A DNA stretch of 44,845 bases from Micromonospora acroterricola (GTDB lineage: Bacteria; Actinomycetota; Actinomycetes; Mycobacteriales; Micromonosporaceae), in assembly GCF_003172955.1 (NCBI RefSeq), contig NZ_QGKR01000204.1, positions 1-44,845 on the forward strand. Direction: 5' to 3'. Positions 15,873 to 24,692 of this stretch are shown here, piece after piece; position 1 is the first letter of the stretch, and every line of letters starts with the position of its first letter. The translations under genes and the position numbers were made by a program. The notes below the pieces were generated by a model. That model was not told the DNA's origin. It searched no databases and worked only from the letters and a program-made list of their open reading frames with translations.

Positions 15873-16564
15873 AGCGGCCCGAACCGGTAGCCGAAACCCC
15901 GCACCGTCTGGATGAAGACCGGCGCCGACGAGTCGTCCTCGATCTTGGCGCGCAGCCGCTGTACGCAGGCGTCCACCAGCCGCGAGTCGCCGAGGTAGCC
16001 GTGCTCCCACACGGCCTCCAGCAGCTGCTGACGGCTCAGCACCTGGCCCGGTGTCTGCGCGAGTTCGAGCAGCAGGCGCAGCTCCGTCGGGGCGAGGCTG
16101 ACCGGCAGGCCCCCCTTGCTGACCACCAGCGCGCCCCGGTCGATGGTGAGGGCGCCGTGCTGCTCCGGGCCGGACCGCTCGCCGCCGGCGCGCCGCGTCT
16201 CGCCACCGGTGCGCCGCAGCACCGCGCGGATGCGCGCCTCGAGCACCCGCGCCTGCACGGGCTTGACCACGTAGTCGTCGGCGCCGGCCTCCAGGCCCGC
16301 CACCACGTCCATGTCGTCGTTGCGGGCGGTGAGCATGATGATCGGCAGGTCGCCGAGCTGCCGGATCCGGCGACAGACCTCGAAGCCGTCCATCCCGGGC
16401 AGCATGAGATCGAGGACCACCACGTCGGACGAGGCCGCGCGCAGCCGTTCCAGGCCCTGCTCGCCGGTTGCCACGGCGTCCACCGTGTGGCCCTGCCGCG
16501 TGAGCGCCAGTTGCAGGCCGTCGCGCACCGTCTGGTGGTCTTCGATCAGCAGGACCTGGGACAT
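15869..16564 (-). CDS. OmpR-family response regulator (AfsQ1-like)
   Basis: A 231-residue regulator. The receiver domain has phospho-acceptor Asp52 in VVVLDLMLPG, Thr79 and Lys101 in DDYVVKP; a winged-helix DNA-binding domain follows (LAPTELRLLLELAQTPGQVL, DSRLVDACVQRLRAKIED, TVRGFGYRF). The stretch from CRRIR through KPVQARVLEARIRAVLRR and the HGYLGDSRLVDACVQRLRAK segment are strikingly like Streptomyces AfsQ1. It heads a three-gene operon with the kinase and lipoprotein. The 55-bp gap to the PAP2 gene is A/T-richer than its surroundings and probably holds the promoter. Confidence 0.93.
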   Translation of the reverse strand: MSQVLLIEDHQTVRDGLQLALTRQGHTVDAVATGEQGLERLRAASSDVVVLDLMLPGMDGFEVCRRIRQLGDLPIIMLTARNDDMDVVAGLEAGADDYVVKPVQARVLEARIRAVLRRTGGETRRAGGERSGPEQHGALTIDRGALVVSKGGLPVSLAPTELRLLLELAQTPGQVLSRQQLLEAVWEHGYLGDSRLVDACVQRLRAKIEDDSSAPVFIQTVRGFGYRFGPL

Positions 16565-16619
16565 GTCGTCAAGTATCCCATCATCGATAGATATGGCCTT
16601 CGGTCGATGGCCGCCGGTG

Positions 16620-17612
16620 TCACCCTCGCCCGGTCGCGTGCGGGCTGCCCAGGAGCCGCGAGTCGGACCGGACGGCGAAATCCGCCGAACGCGCCAGGAA
16701 CACGACCCAGCCCACCAGCAGCATCGTCACCGCGGTGGCCGCCACGATGGCGACGAGCAGGCCACGCTGCACCGACGCGGCCAGACCCGGCATCACCACC
16801 AGAAGCGCCCAGAGCAGCACGACCAGCGCCACCGCCCCCTCGACCAGCCGGCGCCCTGCCGTGCTGTCCGGCTCGTCGCGCCAACGGGGGCCGCCGCGCT
16901 GGTCGTCACCACGCCGACCGGCCAGCGCGGCCGCGGCCAGGCAGAACAGGGCCACACCCAGCAGGACGCCGCCGAGCGCGTCGCTGAACCGGTGCCAGCC
17001 GGCGATCATGGTGGCCGCGGCAATCACCGAGACGGCCGCCGCACCCGGCAGCGCCAGCCAGCGCCGGGCCCACCCGGGCAGGACCAGCACGAACGCCAGC
17101 AGCAGGGTCGTCGCGGCCGCGACGTGGCCGCTGGGGAAGCTGTTGTGCAAGCTCGAACTCTCGATCCGGAGGTCGGCCCGGGGAAGCGCGGACTTCATCG
17201 CACCGGCCACCACGACCGCGCAGACGACCATGCCGACGCCCACCACTCCCGCCATCAGCCGCCGGCCGAGCAGACCCACCAGCAGCACCGCGCCGAGCAG
17301 GGCGGCCAGCAGCGTCGGGCGGCCGAAGGTGGCCAGCACGGTCTTGGCGGGACCGACCAGGACCGTCCGCTGTTCGTAGCCCCCACCCCGCTCGGCGCGC
17401 GGCAGCAGCAGACCGTCCAGCCACTGACCGGGGTACGTCCGCACGAACACGGCGCAGGTGAGGCTCAGGGCGAACAGGTGCCCCAGCCCCGCGCCGAGCA
17501 GCAGCCGGCCCGGCGACGCGCCCGCGCGGGCCGGTGACAGCGGTCGCGCCGGCTGCGGGCCGGGCGCCGACCGCCCCATGGGGTACGACGATTCGACGGA
17601 CATGACGCCCAT
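16620..17612 (-). CDS. PAP2-family membrane phosphatase
   Basis: A 330-residue membrane protein with several hydrophobic helices. It has the PAP2 motifs in order: GAMKSALPRADLRI (KX6RP-like), HNSFPSGHVAAATT (PSGH) and AGWHRFSDALGGVLLG (HX3D). Members dephosphorylate lipid phosphates such as undecaprenyl pyrophosphate on the outer membrane face. Next to cell-wall ligase and AfsQ-like genes, a lipid-carrier recycling role is possible (inference). It ends 55 bp upstream of the AfsQ1-like start and may share regulation. ATG 17603 is an alternative start three codons downstream. Confidence 0.9.
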   Translation of the reverse strand: MGVMSVESSYPMGRSAPGPQPARPLSPARAGASPGRLLLGAGLGHLFALSLTCAVFVRTYPGQWLDGLLLPRAERGGGYEQRTVLVGPAKTVLATFGRPTLLAALLGAVLLVGLLGRRLMAGVVGVGMVVCAVVVAGAMKSALPRADLRIESSSLHNSFPSGHVAAATTLLLAFVLVLPGWARRWLALPGAAAVSVIAAATMIAGWHRFSDALGGVLLGVALFCLAAAALAGRRGDDQRGGPRWRDEPDSTAGRRLVEGAVALVVLLWALLVVMPGLAASVQRGLLVAIVAATAVTMLLVGWVVFLARSADFAVRSDSRLLGSPHATGRG

Positions 17613-17868
17613 GCTGGGCCCGCAAGGTCCGGACCTCGTCCGCGGATTGTCATGGTTCTGTCACAGTATTCGTCCGGCAAAACCGACCAAGTCACCTCGA
17701 ACGGCTTATGCGGTCCGCGAAAAGTCATTTATATGCTTCCATGCAACTATGTTTTACCCACCCGAGATCCGTCACCACTAAAGTCATGACACCGATCGGT
17801 CAATGTTTCGGTCGACGGTGCGAAAACCATCCGGAGTGAGCTGGGGAACCGGAAGGGGTTGGGGAAAA
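17613..17868. promoter_or_regulatory. Divergent intergenic region, A/T-rich, with palindromes
   Basis: This 256-bp gap separates the PAP2 gene (minus) from a plus-strand regulator. Between about 17680 and 17790 the A/T content is far above the surroundings, as expected for promoters. A perfect 10-bp palindrome ACCGATCGGT lies at 17791-17800. GTCAT-N6-GTCAC at 17649-17664 is a one-mismatch match to the AfsQ1 box GTnAC-N6-GTnAC known from Streptomyces. I could not assign -35/-10 boxes with confidence. Confidence 0.4.
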
Positions 17869-18384
17869 ATGCAGGGGATTCCGGTCGCCTCCCTGGTCAT
17901 CGGCATCGCGTCCGCACCGGCCGAACGCAGGCAGTTGGCGCGGCTGCTCGGCGGGAGCGACGCCTTCCTGATCGTCTCGAATGTCGACCAGGCACGGGAG
18001 TTTCTCGGGGTGGTCGAGATGGCCCCGGTCGCGGAGGTGTCTCCCACCGCCCCGAGCGGGACCGCCGAGGCGGCACCGGGCCCACAGACGTCACCGCCGC
18101 CCGACCTGGCCGTCGATTCCGACCGCCGAGTGCTGCGGTGGCGCGACCGGGAGATCGACCTGACCCGGTTGGAGCACGACGTCCTGCTCTGCCTGGTCGA
18201 CGCGCCCGGCCAGGTCTGGACGTACGAGCGCCTGCACCTGCAGGTGTGGGGCAACCGGCACCTCGGCCGCGGTTCGGACATGCACTCCGTGGTCCGCCGG
18301 GTACGCCGCAAGCTGGCCGGGCTGAACGCCGCGGCGACGATCCACGCGGTGCGCGGCGTCGGTTTCCGGCTCGCCCCGGTCTGA
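17869..18384 (+). CDS. Winged-helix regulator with a degenerate, shortened receiver (paralogue 1)
   Basis: A protein of 171 residues from ATG 17869. The N-terminal ~50 residues (SLVIGIASAPAERRQLARLL) resemble a receiver domain's first strand and helix but have no acidic pocket or phospho-acceptor Asp. A Pro/Ala-rich linker leads to an OmpR-type winged helix (REIDLTRLEHDVLLCLVDAP, DMHSVVRRVRRKLAGL, AVRGVGFRL). It probably binds DNA without phosphorylation. A longer frame from 17803 is possible but less family-like. It is a paralogue of the gene at 23105-23695; the pair flanks the subtilase gene. Confidence 0.82.
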   Translation: MQGIPVASLVIGIASAPAERRQLARLLGGSDAFLIVSNVDQAREFLGVVEMAPVAEVSPTAPSGTAEAAPGPQTSPPPDLAVDSDRRVLRWRDREIDLTRLEHDVLLCLVDAPGQVWTYERLHLQVWGNRHLGRGSDMHSVVRRVRRKLAGLNAAATIHAVRGVGFRLAPV

Positions 18385-18400
18385 CCGACGGCGAACGCGG

Positions 18401-18435
18401 TCCGGCCCGCCTGGTCGGTGACCAGGCGGGCCGGA
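18401..18435. terminator. Bidirectional terminator between regulator 1 and the subtilase
   Basis: A perfect 16-bp stem with a 3-nt loop: TCCGGCCCGCCTGGTC (18401-18416), GGT, then its exact complement (18420-18435). It sits between two convergent genes that end at 18384 and 18458 and would serve both. Confidence 0.85.
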
Positions 18436-18457
18436 TCTGTCGCTACCGGTCAGGTGT

Positions 18458-21400
18458 TCAGCACCGGATGGGAGACAACCCGAAGTTCTCCACCGTGGGC
18501 GTGCTGGTGTCGATGCGCGTCTGACGGGTCTGCGGCTTCCAGCCGTCCTTGGCGACGATCATGGTGAGCGGGTTGTTGCGACGGTCGACCCAGTAGGCGT
18601 ACGTGCCCTGGGTGTCGGTGGCGAAGGTCCACGACATCGCCCACGAGTCGACCTGGACCACCGCGCCGGCGATCGGCGAGGTCGCGCCCTGGCAGCTGGT
18701 CCCGGTCACCGTGCCCATGAGCTTGCCCCAGGTCTTCGGAGGCGTCGCGGTCATGGTCACCGCCACCGGCGCCACCGTGTACGGCGTGTTCTCCTTGATG
18801 CCGACCGAGCCGGAGTAGGTGCCCGGCTGGTCCACGTTCGCCGTCACACCGACGGTCACCGTGACCTTCTGGCCCGGCGCCAGGGTGACCGCCGACTTGT
18901 CGATCGTCATCCAGCTGACATCGGCCGCCGCCTCGGCACAGCCCTCGAACCCGGGCAGCACCTCACTGTCCGGCGCCGCGTTGAAGCTGCCGGACGAGCC
19001 GCCGATCTTGTAGAAGCCGCACGCCGCGCCACCGCGGTACCGCGCGGTGTTGGAGTTCGGCAGGTTCGACCACGAGCTGGTGGCCGGGTCGTAGGCGAAG
19101 CCGGCGTTGCTGATGGCCCCACCCTGCGAACCGCCGACGACGAGGAGCTTGCCGCTGGCGACAGCGAACGAGCTGGCCCAGTTGTCGGCCGGCGCGTCGG
19201 CGATGGCGGTCCAGGTGTTGGCACCCGGGTCGTAGGCGTAGCTGGCCTTCTGCGAGGCGGCCCCGTCGTTGCCGCCGGTGCAGTAGATCGTGCCGTCGAT
19301 CCCGCCGCAGGAGGCGAAGGCCACCGACTTCGGGTAGTTGGCCAGCGTCTCCCAGGTGTCACCGCCCGGGTCGTACCGGACGACACTGTTCGACATCGGC
19401 GTACAGGCCGCCGTGGTGCAGCCACCGATCGCGTACAGCTTGCCGTCGACGACCGCCTGGCCGGCGGCGGCCCTCGGCGCCGGGTTGTCGGCCAGCTCCG
19501 TCCAGGTGTTGGCCGACGGGTCGTACGACCAGGTGGCGGCGTCCGGGCCGCCGTCCGCCCAGCCGCCGGTCACGATGATCTTCCCGTCCACGACGCCCAC
19601 CGCCACGGCGTTGCGGGCGCCCGGGAGGTCGGCGATCGCCGCCCAGGTCTGCGCGACCGGGTCGTAGGCGTAGTTCTTCGCGGTGGAGCTGGACCCGTCG
19701 CCACCGCCGATCGAGTACACCTTGCCGCTCAGGTTCACCACCCGGTTGTCCATGATGTTGGACGGGTAGTCGGTGATGTCCGTCCACGGGGCGGCCTGCG
19801 GGCCGACCGCGGCGGAGGTCGCCGTCGCCGCCCTGCCGGAGGCCTTGGCGGCGAACGACGTCGGGACGGCGAGCCGTTGCTCCGGTGCGCCGGTGGAGCC
19901 GAGCACCTGCTGCCGGGTCATGCGGGACCCGTCTGCCCGGAGGATCTCGAACCCGTTGTCGCGCTCACTGAACTCGACGTCGACCGGCGCGCCGCCGGTG
20001 TTCGTCACCGTGAACGTCCTGCTGGCCTTGCCGCTGGGCATCTGCACCGTGGCGCTGAGCTGGGTCGGCGCCACCGACAGCCGGCCGGCCGCGAGCTGGA
20101 AGTTCGCGCTGGTCGCCCAGTCGGCCTGGACGTCGACCTGCTTGCTCTGGCTGACGTAGTTGCCGGCCTTCGCGGTGAACGTGTGCGTGCCGGTCAGCGT
20201 CGAGTAGAGCCAGTAGAAGCCGTCGGCCAGCCCCGGGTCGTCCGGGGTCGCCACGGTGACGGCCTTCTCGGCCGGCCGCTCGTCGCTGGCGACGGTGGCG
20301 CCGTTGACGTAGCTGTTGTCGTTCTTGTCGCGGACGTTGCCGACGACCAGGCCGCCGTCGACCGGCACGCAGGTGACCTGGCTGCCGATCAGTACGTTGT
20401 CGACCTCCCACCACCACTCGTACGAGGCGTCGTAGTAGTGGAACCGCACCTGGACCTGCGCCTTGCCGGCCGCCTGCGGGATGGGGATCTCGGTGACCCT
20501 CGGCCCCCGGACGTCCGTCTCCTGCCGGAGCACGTTCGTCCAGGTGGCGCCGCCGTCGATGCTGAGGTCGACATCGCCGGTGTCGTCGGCCAACTGGTTG
20601 AAGTCCTGGTTGAACCGGATGACCGGGGTCGTGACGGCGGTCAGGTTGACCACCGGGCTGACCAGGGAGGTGTCCTGGCTGCCGCCCGCACCGTACGCGT
20701 CGCTGTCGATCATCGCGAAGTTGCCGCTGCCGCCGGTGAGGTTGCCCCGGTTGCCGTCGTCGGTGAACTTCCAGACCTGACCGCTGTCCGCGTTGTCCAC
20801 CACGGACCAGCCGGCCGGCACCGTGGCGCCGTCGAAGGTCTCGTACTCACCGTCGGAGCCGAACGTGTATCCGGGCGCCGTCGTGCAGGTGGTGGTGTCC
20901 ACCGGCACCGCGACGTTCGCGGTGACGTTGCCCGAGCCGACCACGACCTCCTTGGTCACGGTCTGGTAGCCCGGGTACTGCGACTCGTACCTCAGGCTGT
21001 ACGTCTGCCCGGCGGGCAGCTTGATGCTGTAGCGGCCGTTCGACGGCGTGGTGAAGTCGTACACGCCCGACACACCCGCCACGGTCACCTTCGCGTACAG
21101 CGGCCAGCCGTGGCCGGAGCCGTCGGTGACCGATCCGGTGACGTTGACGCTCGGCACGGCCGTGAGCGCCACGTTGAGCGTGGTGGTGGCGCCCTCGGTG
21201 ACCGTCGCCGGCTTCGTCGTGCCGCCGTAGCCGAACGCCGCCACGGCGACCTGGTAGTCACCGACCGGGAGGGTGGTCGAGTACTTCCCGTCGGGACCGG
21301 TGGTCACCTCGCGCGCGGTCGGGCCGGTGAGGGTCAGGGTCGCACCGGCGATCGGGGCGCCGGTGGCCGCGTCGGTGACCGCGCCGGCCAGGGTGCCGGT

Positions 21401-22867
21401 GTCGCCGGTCGGTGCGGCGTCGAGCAGCGCGAGGGCGTCCAGTCGGCCCTCGCCGTAGACGTTGTTGTCGGCCGGGGTGCCACCGCACTGGTCGTCGGCC
21501 TTGTCGACCGCGGCGCCGTTGAGCAGCGCACGGGTCGCGTCGATCTCACCGACCAGCGACGGGGCCGCCGAGTACAGCAGCGCGATCGCACCCGCCAGGT
21601 GCGGGGCGGCCATCGAGGTGCCGTTGAAGCTGGCGTAGGCGCTGCCCGGAACGCTCGACCGGACGTTGACGCCCGGCGCCGAGATGTTGGGCTTGATCTC
21701 GCCGTTCTGCCCGGCGCCCCGGCCCGAGAAGCCGGCGACGTTGTTGTTGATGTCGTACGCGCCGCTCGAGTAGTTGCTGGCCAGGCTGCCCGGCGAGCCA
21801 CTGCTCTGGCATGCCGAGCCACTGTTGCCGTTGGACCAGACCCCGAAGATTCCCGACGCGGCCCAGGCCAGCGTCACGTCCTCCATGAAGGGCTCGGTGG
21901 AGGGGTTCTCGCTGCCCCACGAATTGTTGATGATGTTCGGTCGCTTGCTGGCGTCCGCGTTCTGGCCGTTGAGGTCGGTCGGCTCCAGCATCCACTGACC
22001 AGAGTTGACCAGCGCGGCGTCGTTGGGGCAGCAGCCGTTCGCCGCGATCCACGTGACGCCGGGCGCGACACCGATCTGGTTCGCGCCGTCGGAGCCGGCC
22101 ATGGTGCCCATCGTGTGCGTACCGTGGCCGTTGGTGTCACAGGGTGCGGTCGCGCAGGTCCCAGCGGCGTTGAACCAGTTGTAGTTGTGGTCGAACGTGC
22201 CGTCGCCGTTGTTGCCGCGGTAGGAGTTCACCAGCGCCGGGTGGTCGAACTGGACCCCGGTGTCGATGTTCGCGATGGTGATGCCCTCGCCGGTGACGCC
22301 GTACTGGGACCAGACGTCGTCGGCGTTGATGTTGGCGATGCCCCACTCGAGGGCGTTCACCGCCTTCTCGTCGGTGCCCTTGGTGGTCTCGGGCACCTTG
22401 TAGGCGACCGGGGCGTAGAGGCCCTCGACCTCCGCGTGGGCGGCGAACTTCTGGGCCATCGCCAGGGAGCCGCTGCTCACCTTGATGGCGTTGGTCGCCC
22501 AGAAGGTCTGGTACTTCGCGCCCGAGCCGTTCAACTCGGCGCGGATCTTGCTCTGGCTCTCGGCGGCGGTCTTGCGCAGTGCGTCCGCGACCGCCGTGCC
22601 ACGCTTCGCCCAGTCCTTGATCGCACTGGCCTTGCCGAGGTCGGCCCGGTCCTTGAACCGGATCCAGAAGTCCCCTTCGCTCTTGGCCTGGAGCTGCTTG
22701 GCGAGCTCCGGTCGGATCTTGTCCCCCGGAGCGGCCGCCCCCGTCGCGCCGGGCGCGGCCTGCGCGCCCGAGCTGATACTGACCAGGCATGTCGCGGCGA
22801 GGACCATCGCCGCGCCGGCGCTCACCAGTGATCTGGCTGTGCCCCTCCATTGTGGACGTCTGAACAT
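18458..22867 (-). CDS. Secreted S8 subtilase with Kelch propeller and accessory domains
   Basis: A protein of 1,469 residues. The signal peptide ends near GAQA (36), followed by an inhibitor-like propeptide (about 40-165). The S8 catalytic domain has Asp202 (NIDTGVQFDHP), His248 (NGHGTH) and Ser418 (NGTSMAAPHLAG). Then come two carboxypeptidase-regulatory-like beta domains (about 490-660), a MAM/jelly-roll-like domain (about 665-840), further beta domains, a Kelch-type propeller (about 1025-1310; repeats such as VDGKIIVTGGW and TWSYDPSANTWTEL) and a C-terminal CNA-B-like domain. I chose ATG 22867, which has GGAGG 8 nt upstream and directly begins the signal peptide; a longer frame to 22969 lacks these. 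It probably degrades extracellular proteins and binds substrate through the propeller. Confidence 0.93.
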   Translation of the reverse strand: MFRRPQWRGTARSLVSAGAAMVLAATCLVSISSGAQAAPGATGAAAPGDKIRPELAKQLQAKSEGDFWIRFKDRADLGKASAIKDWAKRGTAVADALRKTAAESQSKIRAELNGSGAKYQTFWATNAIKVSSGSLAMAQKFAAHAEVEGLYAPVAYKVPETTKGTDEKAVNALEWGIANINADDVWSQYGVTGEGITIANIDTGVQFDHPALVNSYRGNNGDGTFDHNYNWFNAAGTCATAPCDTNGHGTHTMGTMAGSDGANQIGVAPGVTWIAANGCCPNDAALVNSGQWMLEPTDLNGQNADASKRPNIINNSWGSENPSTEPFMEDVTLAWAASGIFGVWSNGNSGSACQSSGSPGSLASNYSSGAYDINNNVAGFSGRGAGQNGEIKPNISAPGVNVRSSVPGSAYASFNGTSMAAPHLAGAIALLYSAAPSLVGEIDATRALLNGAAVDKADDQCGGTPADNNVYGEGRLDALALLDAAPTGDTGTLAGAVTDAATGAPIAGATLTLTGPTAREVTTGPDGKYSTTLPVGDYQVAVAAFGYGGTTKPATVTEGATTTLNVALTAVPSVNVTGSVTDGSGHGWPLYAKVTVAGVSGVYDFTTPSNGRYSIKLPAGQTYSLRYESQYPGYQTVTKEVVVGSGNVTANVAVPVDTTTCTTAPGYTFGSDGEYETFDGATVPAGWSVVDNADSGQVWKFTDDGNRGNLTGGSGNFAMIDSDAYGAGGSQDTSLVSPVVNLTAVTTPVIRFNQDFNQLADDTGDVDLSIDGGATWTNVLRQETDVRGPRVTEIPIPQAAGKAQVQVRFHYYDASYEWWWEVDNVLIGSQVTCVPVDGGLVVGNVRDKNDNSYVNGATVASDERPAEKAVTVATPDDPGLADGFYWLYSTLTGTHTFTAKAGNYVSQSKQVDVQADWATSANFQLAAGRLSVAPTQLSATVQMPSGKASRTFTVTNTGGAPVDVEFSERDNGFEILRADGSRMTRQQVLGSTGAPEQRLAVPTSFAAKASGRAATATSAAVGPQAAPWTDITDYPSNIMDNRVVNLSGKVYSIGGGDGSSSTAKNYAYDPVAQTWAAIADLPGARNAVAVGVVDGKIIVTGGWADGGPDAATWSYDPSANTWTELADNPAPRAAAGQAVVDGKLYAIGGCTTAACTPMSNSVVRYDPGGDTWETLANYPKSVAFASCGGIDGTIYCTGGNDGAASQKASYAYDPGANTWTAIADAPADNWASSFAVASGKLLVVGGSQGGAISNAGFAYDPATSSWSNLPNSNTARYRGGAACGFYKIGGSSGSFNAAPDSEVLPGFEGCAEAAADVSWMTIDKSAVTLAPGQKVTVTVGVTANVDQPGTYSGSVGIKENTPYTVAPVAVTMTATPPKTWGKLMGTVTGTSCQGATSPIAGAVVQVDSWAMSWTFATDTQGTYAYWVDRRNNPLTMIVAKDGWKPQTRQTRIDTSTPTVENFGLSPIRC

Positions 22868-23104
22868 AGGTGCTGCCTCCCTCAGGACGACCCAGGGCGA
22901 GAATGGGCCATGGTGAGGTGCGGGGAATCCGTCCCGATGGAAACGAGCGGAAGTCCTCATGCCCCCCATGCACCGCGCGGGTCACGCCGGTTGCCCGAGT
23001 GGACACTATGATCGAGAAGAAAGGACGATCAAGCACTTGCCGTGAGCAACTTGTCGCTAACGGTTGCCAGGCTGGCGGCACGCCTGCCAATCACTGTCAG
23101 GACC
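22868..23104. promoter_or_regulatory. Divergent promoter region of the subtilase and regulator 2
   Basis: 237 bp between two divergent starts, by position the control region for both genes. The subtilase ribosome-binding sequence GGAGG lies just upstream of 22867 on the minus strand. An A/T-richer patch occurs at about 23005-23060. I saw no convincing palindrome or repeat shared with the region upstream of regulator 1. Confidence 0.4.
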
Positions 23105-23695
23105 ATGACGAGAGCTGGGCAGAATGATGCCCATGGATCCCGGGTGGGTGCGGTGGCCGAGGACGAAGCGGCAGTGAACGGGCCCGATTCTGTCGACGAG
23201 CCGTTCCCGCTGCTGATCGCGGTGACCTCGTCGCCGACCGAGCGGATCCGGCTCGCGGAGCGCCTCGAGGGCATCGCGCCCCTGCTGCTGGTCGCCGACC
23301 TCGACGAGCTGCGCCGGCTGATCGCGGTCCCGCAGCAGGCCTCCCGGCCGCCGTCCACGCCAGCGCCGCCCGCCGCCACGGCCGACCCCGCCCTGGTCAT
23401 CGACTCGGCCCGGTCCACCGCCCGCTGCCGGGACCGCGAGATCGATCTGACCCGACTGGAACACGACCTGCTGATCTGCCTGACGACCGCGCCGGTCCGG
23501 GTCTGGAGCTACGCCGAGTTGCACCGGTCGGTCTGGCGCGACGAGGGGCGGGAACGCAAGGCGGACGTCCAGTCCCTCGTGAAGCGACTGCGCCGCAAGC
23601 TGCACGACCTCGGCAGCGACGCCACGATCGAGGCCGTGCGCGGCGTCGGGCTGCGGCTGACCGATCGCCAGGATCCGCGGGTGGGTCGCGCCTGA
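23105..23695 (+). CDS. Winged-helix regulator with a degenerate, shortened receiver (paralogue 2)
   Basis: A protein of 196 residues from ATG 23105. It has the same build as the gene at 17869-18384: a short N-terminal segment (PLLIAVTSSPTERIRLAERL, LLLVADLDELRRLI) without receiver active-site acids, a Pro/Ala linker, then an OmpR-type winged helix (REIDLTRLEHDLLICLTTAP, DVQSLVKRLRRKLHDL, AVRGVGLRL). It is divergent from the subtilase gene and a likely regulator of it (inference from position). A GTG start at 23042 would add 21 residues with no similarity to the paralogue. Confidence 0.82.
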   Translation: MTRAGQNDAHGSRVGAVAEDEAAVNGPDSVDEPFPLLIAVTSSPTERIRLAERLEGIAPLLLVADLDELRRLIAVPQQASRPPSTPAPPAATADPALVIDSARSTARCRDREIDLTRLEHDLLICLTTAPVRVWSYAELHRSVWRDEGRERKADVQSLVKRLRRKLHDLGSDATIEAVRGVGLRLTDRQDPRVGRA

Positions 23696-23747
23696 CACGC
23701 CTGCCTCATGTGGGCAGCTCCGCGCCGCGCCACCGGGTGACGACCGG

Positions 23748-24644
23748 TCAGATCAGGCCGGCACGGGCCCACAGCAGTCGCCCCGGCCCGGCCACCAGGC
23801 CGGCGCCCGCCAGGTGGGCGTGCACCCGCTCCGCGGACCAGCGCAGTGTCGCCCGCCAGTGCGGGTTGGCGTGGGCGGCGGCCCGGCCGACCGCCGGCGG
23901 GATGCCCACCGCCGCGTACGCGTCCGGATGGACCAGGCGGTTGGCGATCGTGTGCGCGGCCCGCCCGACCAGCAGCCGGGCGTACGCCATGCCGAGCGGG
24001 CCGGTGGCCGCGACCTGGTGGGCCAGTTCCTCGCGGGCGAACCGGACGTGTCGCGCCTCCTCCACCACGTGGATGCGCGAGACCATCCGGATCAGGGGCT
24101 GGAGCGACTCGTCCGCCATGATCTCGCGCTGGAACGCGTCGAGGATCTCCTCGGCGATGAGGATCGCGGCGTACATCCGGGGACCGCTGGCGGTGGCCTT
24201 GAGGAACCGGCCGAGCAGCTGGTCCACCGGTTTCGCCCGGTAGACCGGGCAGCCCATCGCCTCGATCAGCCGGCCGAACATGATGGAGTGCCGGCACTCG
24301 TCGGCGACCTCGGTCAGCGCGTACTGGGCCTGCCGACTGGTCGGGTCGGCGTCGTAGTACTCCCGGATCAGCATCTGCATGAGGATCGTCTCGAACCACA
24401 GCCCGGCGCTGGCCGCGCTGGCCACCTCGTGCTTGGTGAGCTCGACGCGCTGCTCCTCGCTGAGCCGCGCCCACAGCGACGTGCCGTAGAGGCTGCTGCG
24501 GTGGGGTGGGAGCCAGTAGGCGCCCGGGGTGTGCGGTGCGTCCCAGTCGATCTCGACGACGGGGTCGTAGCTGGTCCGCAGCGAGGACGTGAGCAGTCGC
24601 TCGGCGACCGCCGCCCGCTCGGATTCCGCCGGTGCCGCCTCCAT
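23748..24644 (-). CDS. AurF-like diiron N-oxygenase family protein
   Basis: A helical diiron protein of 298 residues with the ligand set of AurF (p-aminobenzoate N-oxygenase): Glu85, Glu116-x2-His119 (ADECRHS), Glu165, and His192-x3-Glu196-x2-His199 (IHVVEEARHV). The spacing of the last four ligands equals that of AurF. AurF oxidises arylamines to nitro groups; many actinobacterial relatives lie outside antibiotic clusters and their substrate is unknown. ATG 24644 follows GGAGGA by 3 nt. It is transcribed divergently from a TetR gene that is followed by DUF4873 and hydrolase genes, so these probably form one functional unit. Confidence 0.9.
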   Translation of the reverse strand: MEAAPAESERAAVAERLLTSSLRTSYDPVVEIDWDAPHTPGAYWLPPHRSSLYGTSLWARLSEEQRVELTKHEVASAASAGLWFETILMQMLIREYYDADPTSRQAQYALTEVADECRHSIMFGRLIEAMGCPVYRAKPVDQLLGRFLKATASGPRMYAAILIAEEILDAFQREIMADESLQPLIRMVSRIHVVEEARHVRFAREELAHQVAATGPLGMAYARLLVGRAAHTIANRLVHPDAYAAVGIPPAVGRAAAHANPHWRATLRWSAERVHAHLAGAGLVAGPGRLLWARAGLI

Positions 24645-24656
24645 GGTTCCTCCATA

Positions 24657-24685
24657 TTGACGTGACGTCCGGTAACTGTTACGAG
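24657..24685 (+). promoter_or_regulatory. Promoter and operator of the divergent AurF/TetR unit
   Basis: TTGACG (24657-24662), a 17-bp spacer and TACGAG (24680-24685) place the transcription start at or next to ATG 24693, so the TetR message is probably leaderless. An inverted repeat GTAAC-T-GTTAC (24672-24682) overlaps the -10 box and is a candidate autoregulatory operator for the TetR protein. Confidence 0.5.
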
Positions 24686-24692
24686 TAGTAGC

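Noticed and set aside
15870..16010. Longer histidine-kinase start at 16010
   Set aside because: The extra 46 residues overlap the response-regulator gene in another frame and are Arg/Gly-rich. GTG 15872 gives the usual GTGA overlap and starts just before the first membrane helix.
19877..22831. A 984-codon plus-strand frame opposite the subtilase
   Set aside because: It is the antisense shadow of the subtilase, caused by high third-position GC, with Val/Gly/Arg-rich sequence and no family match.
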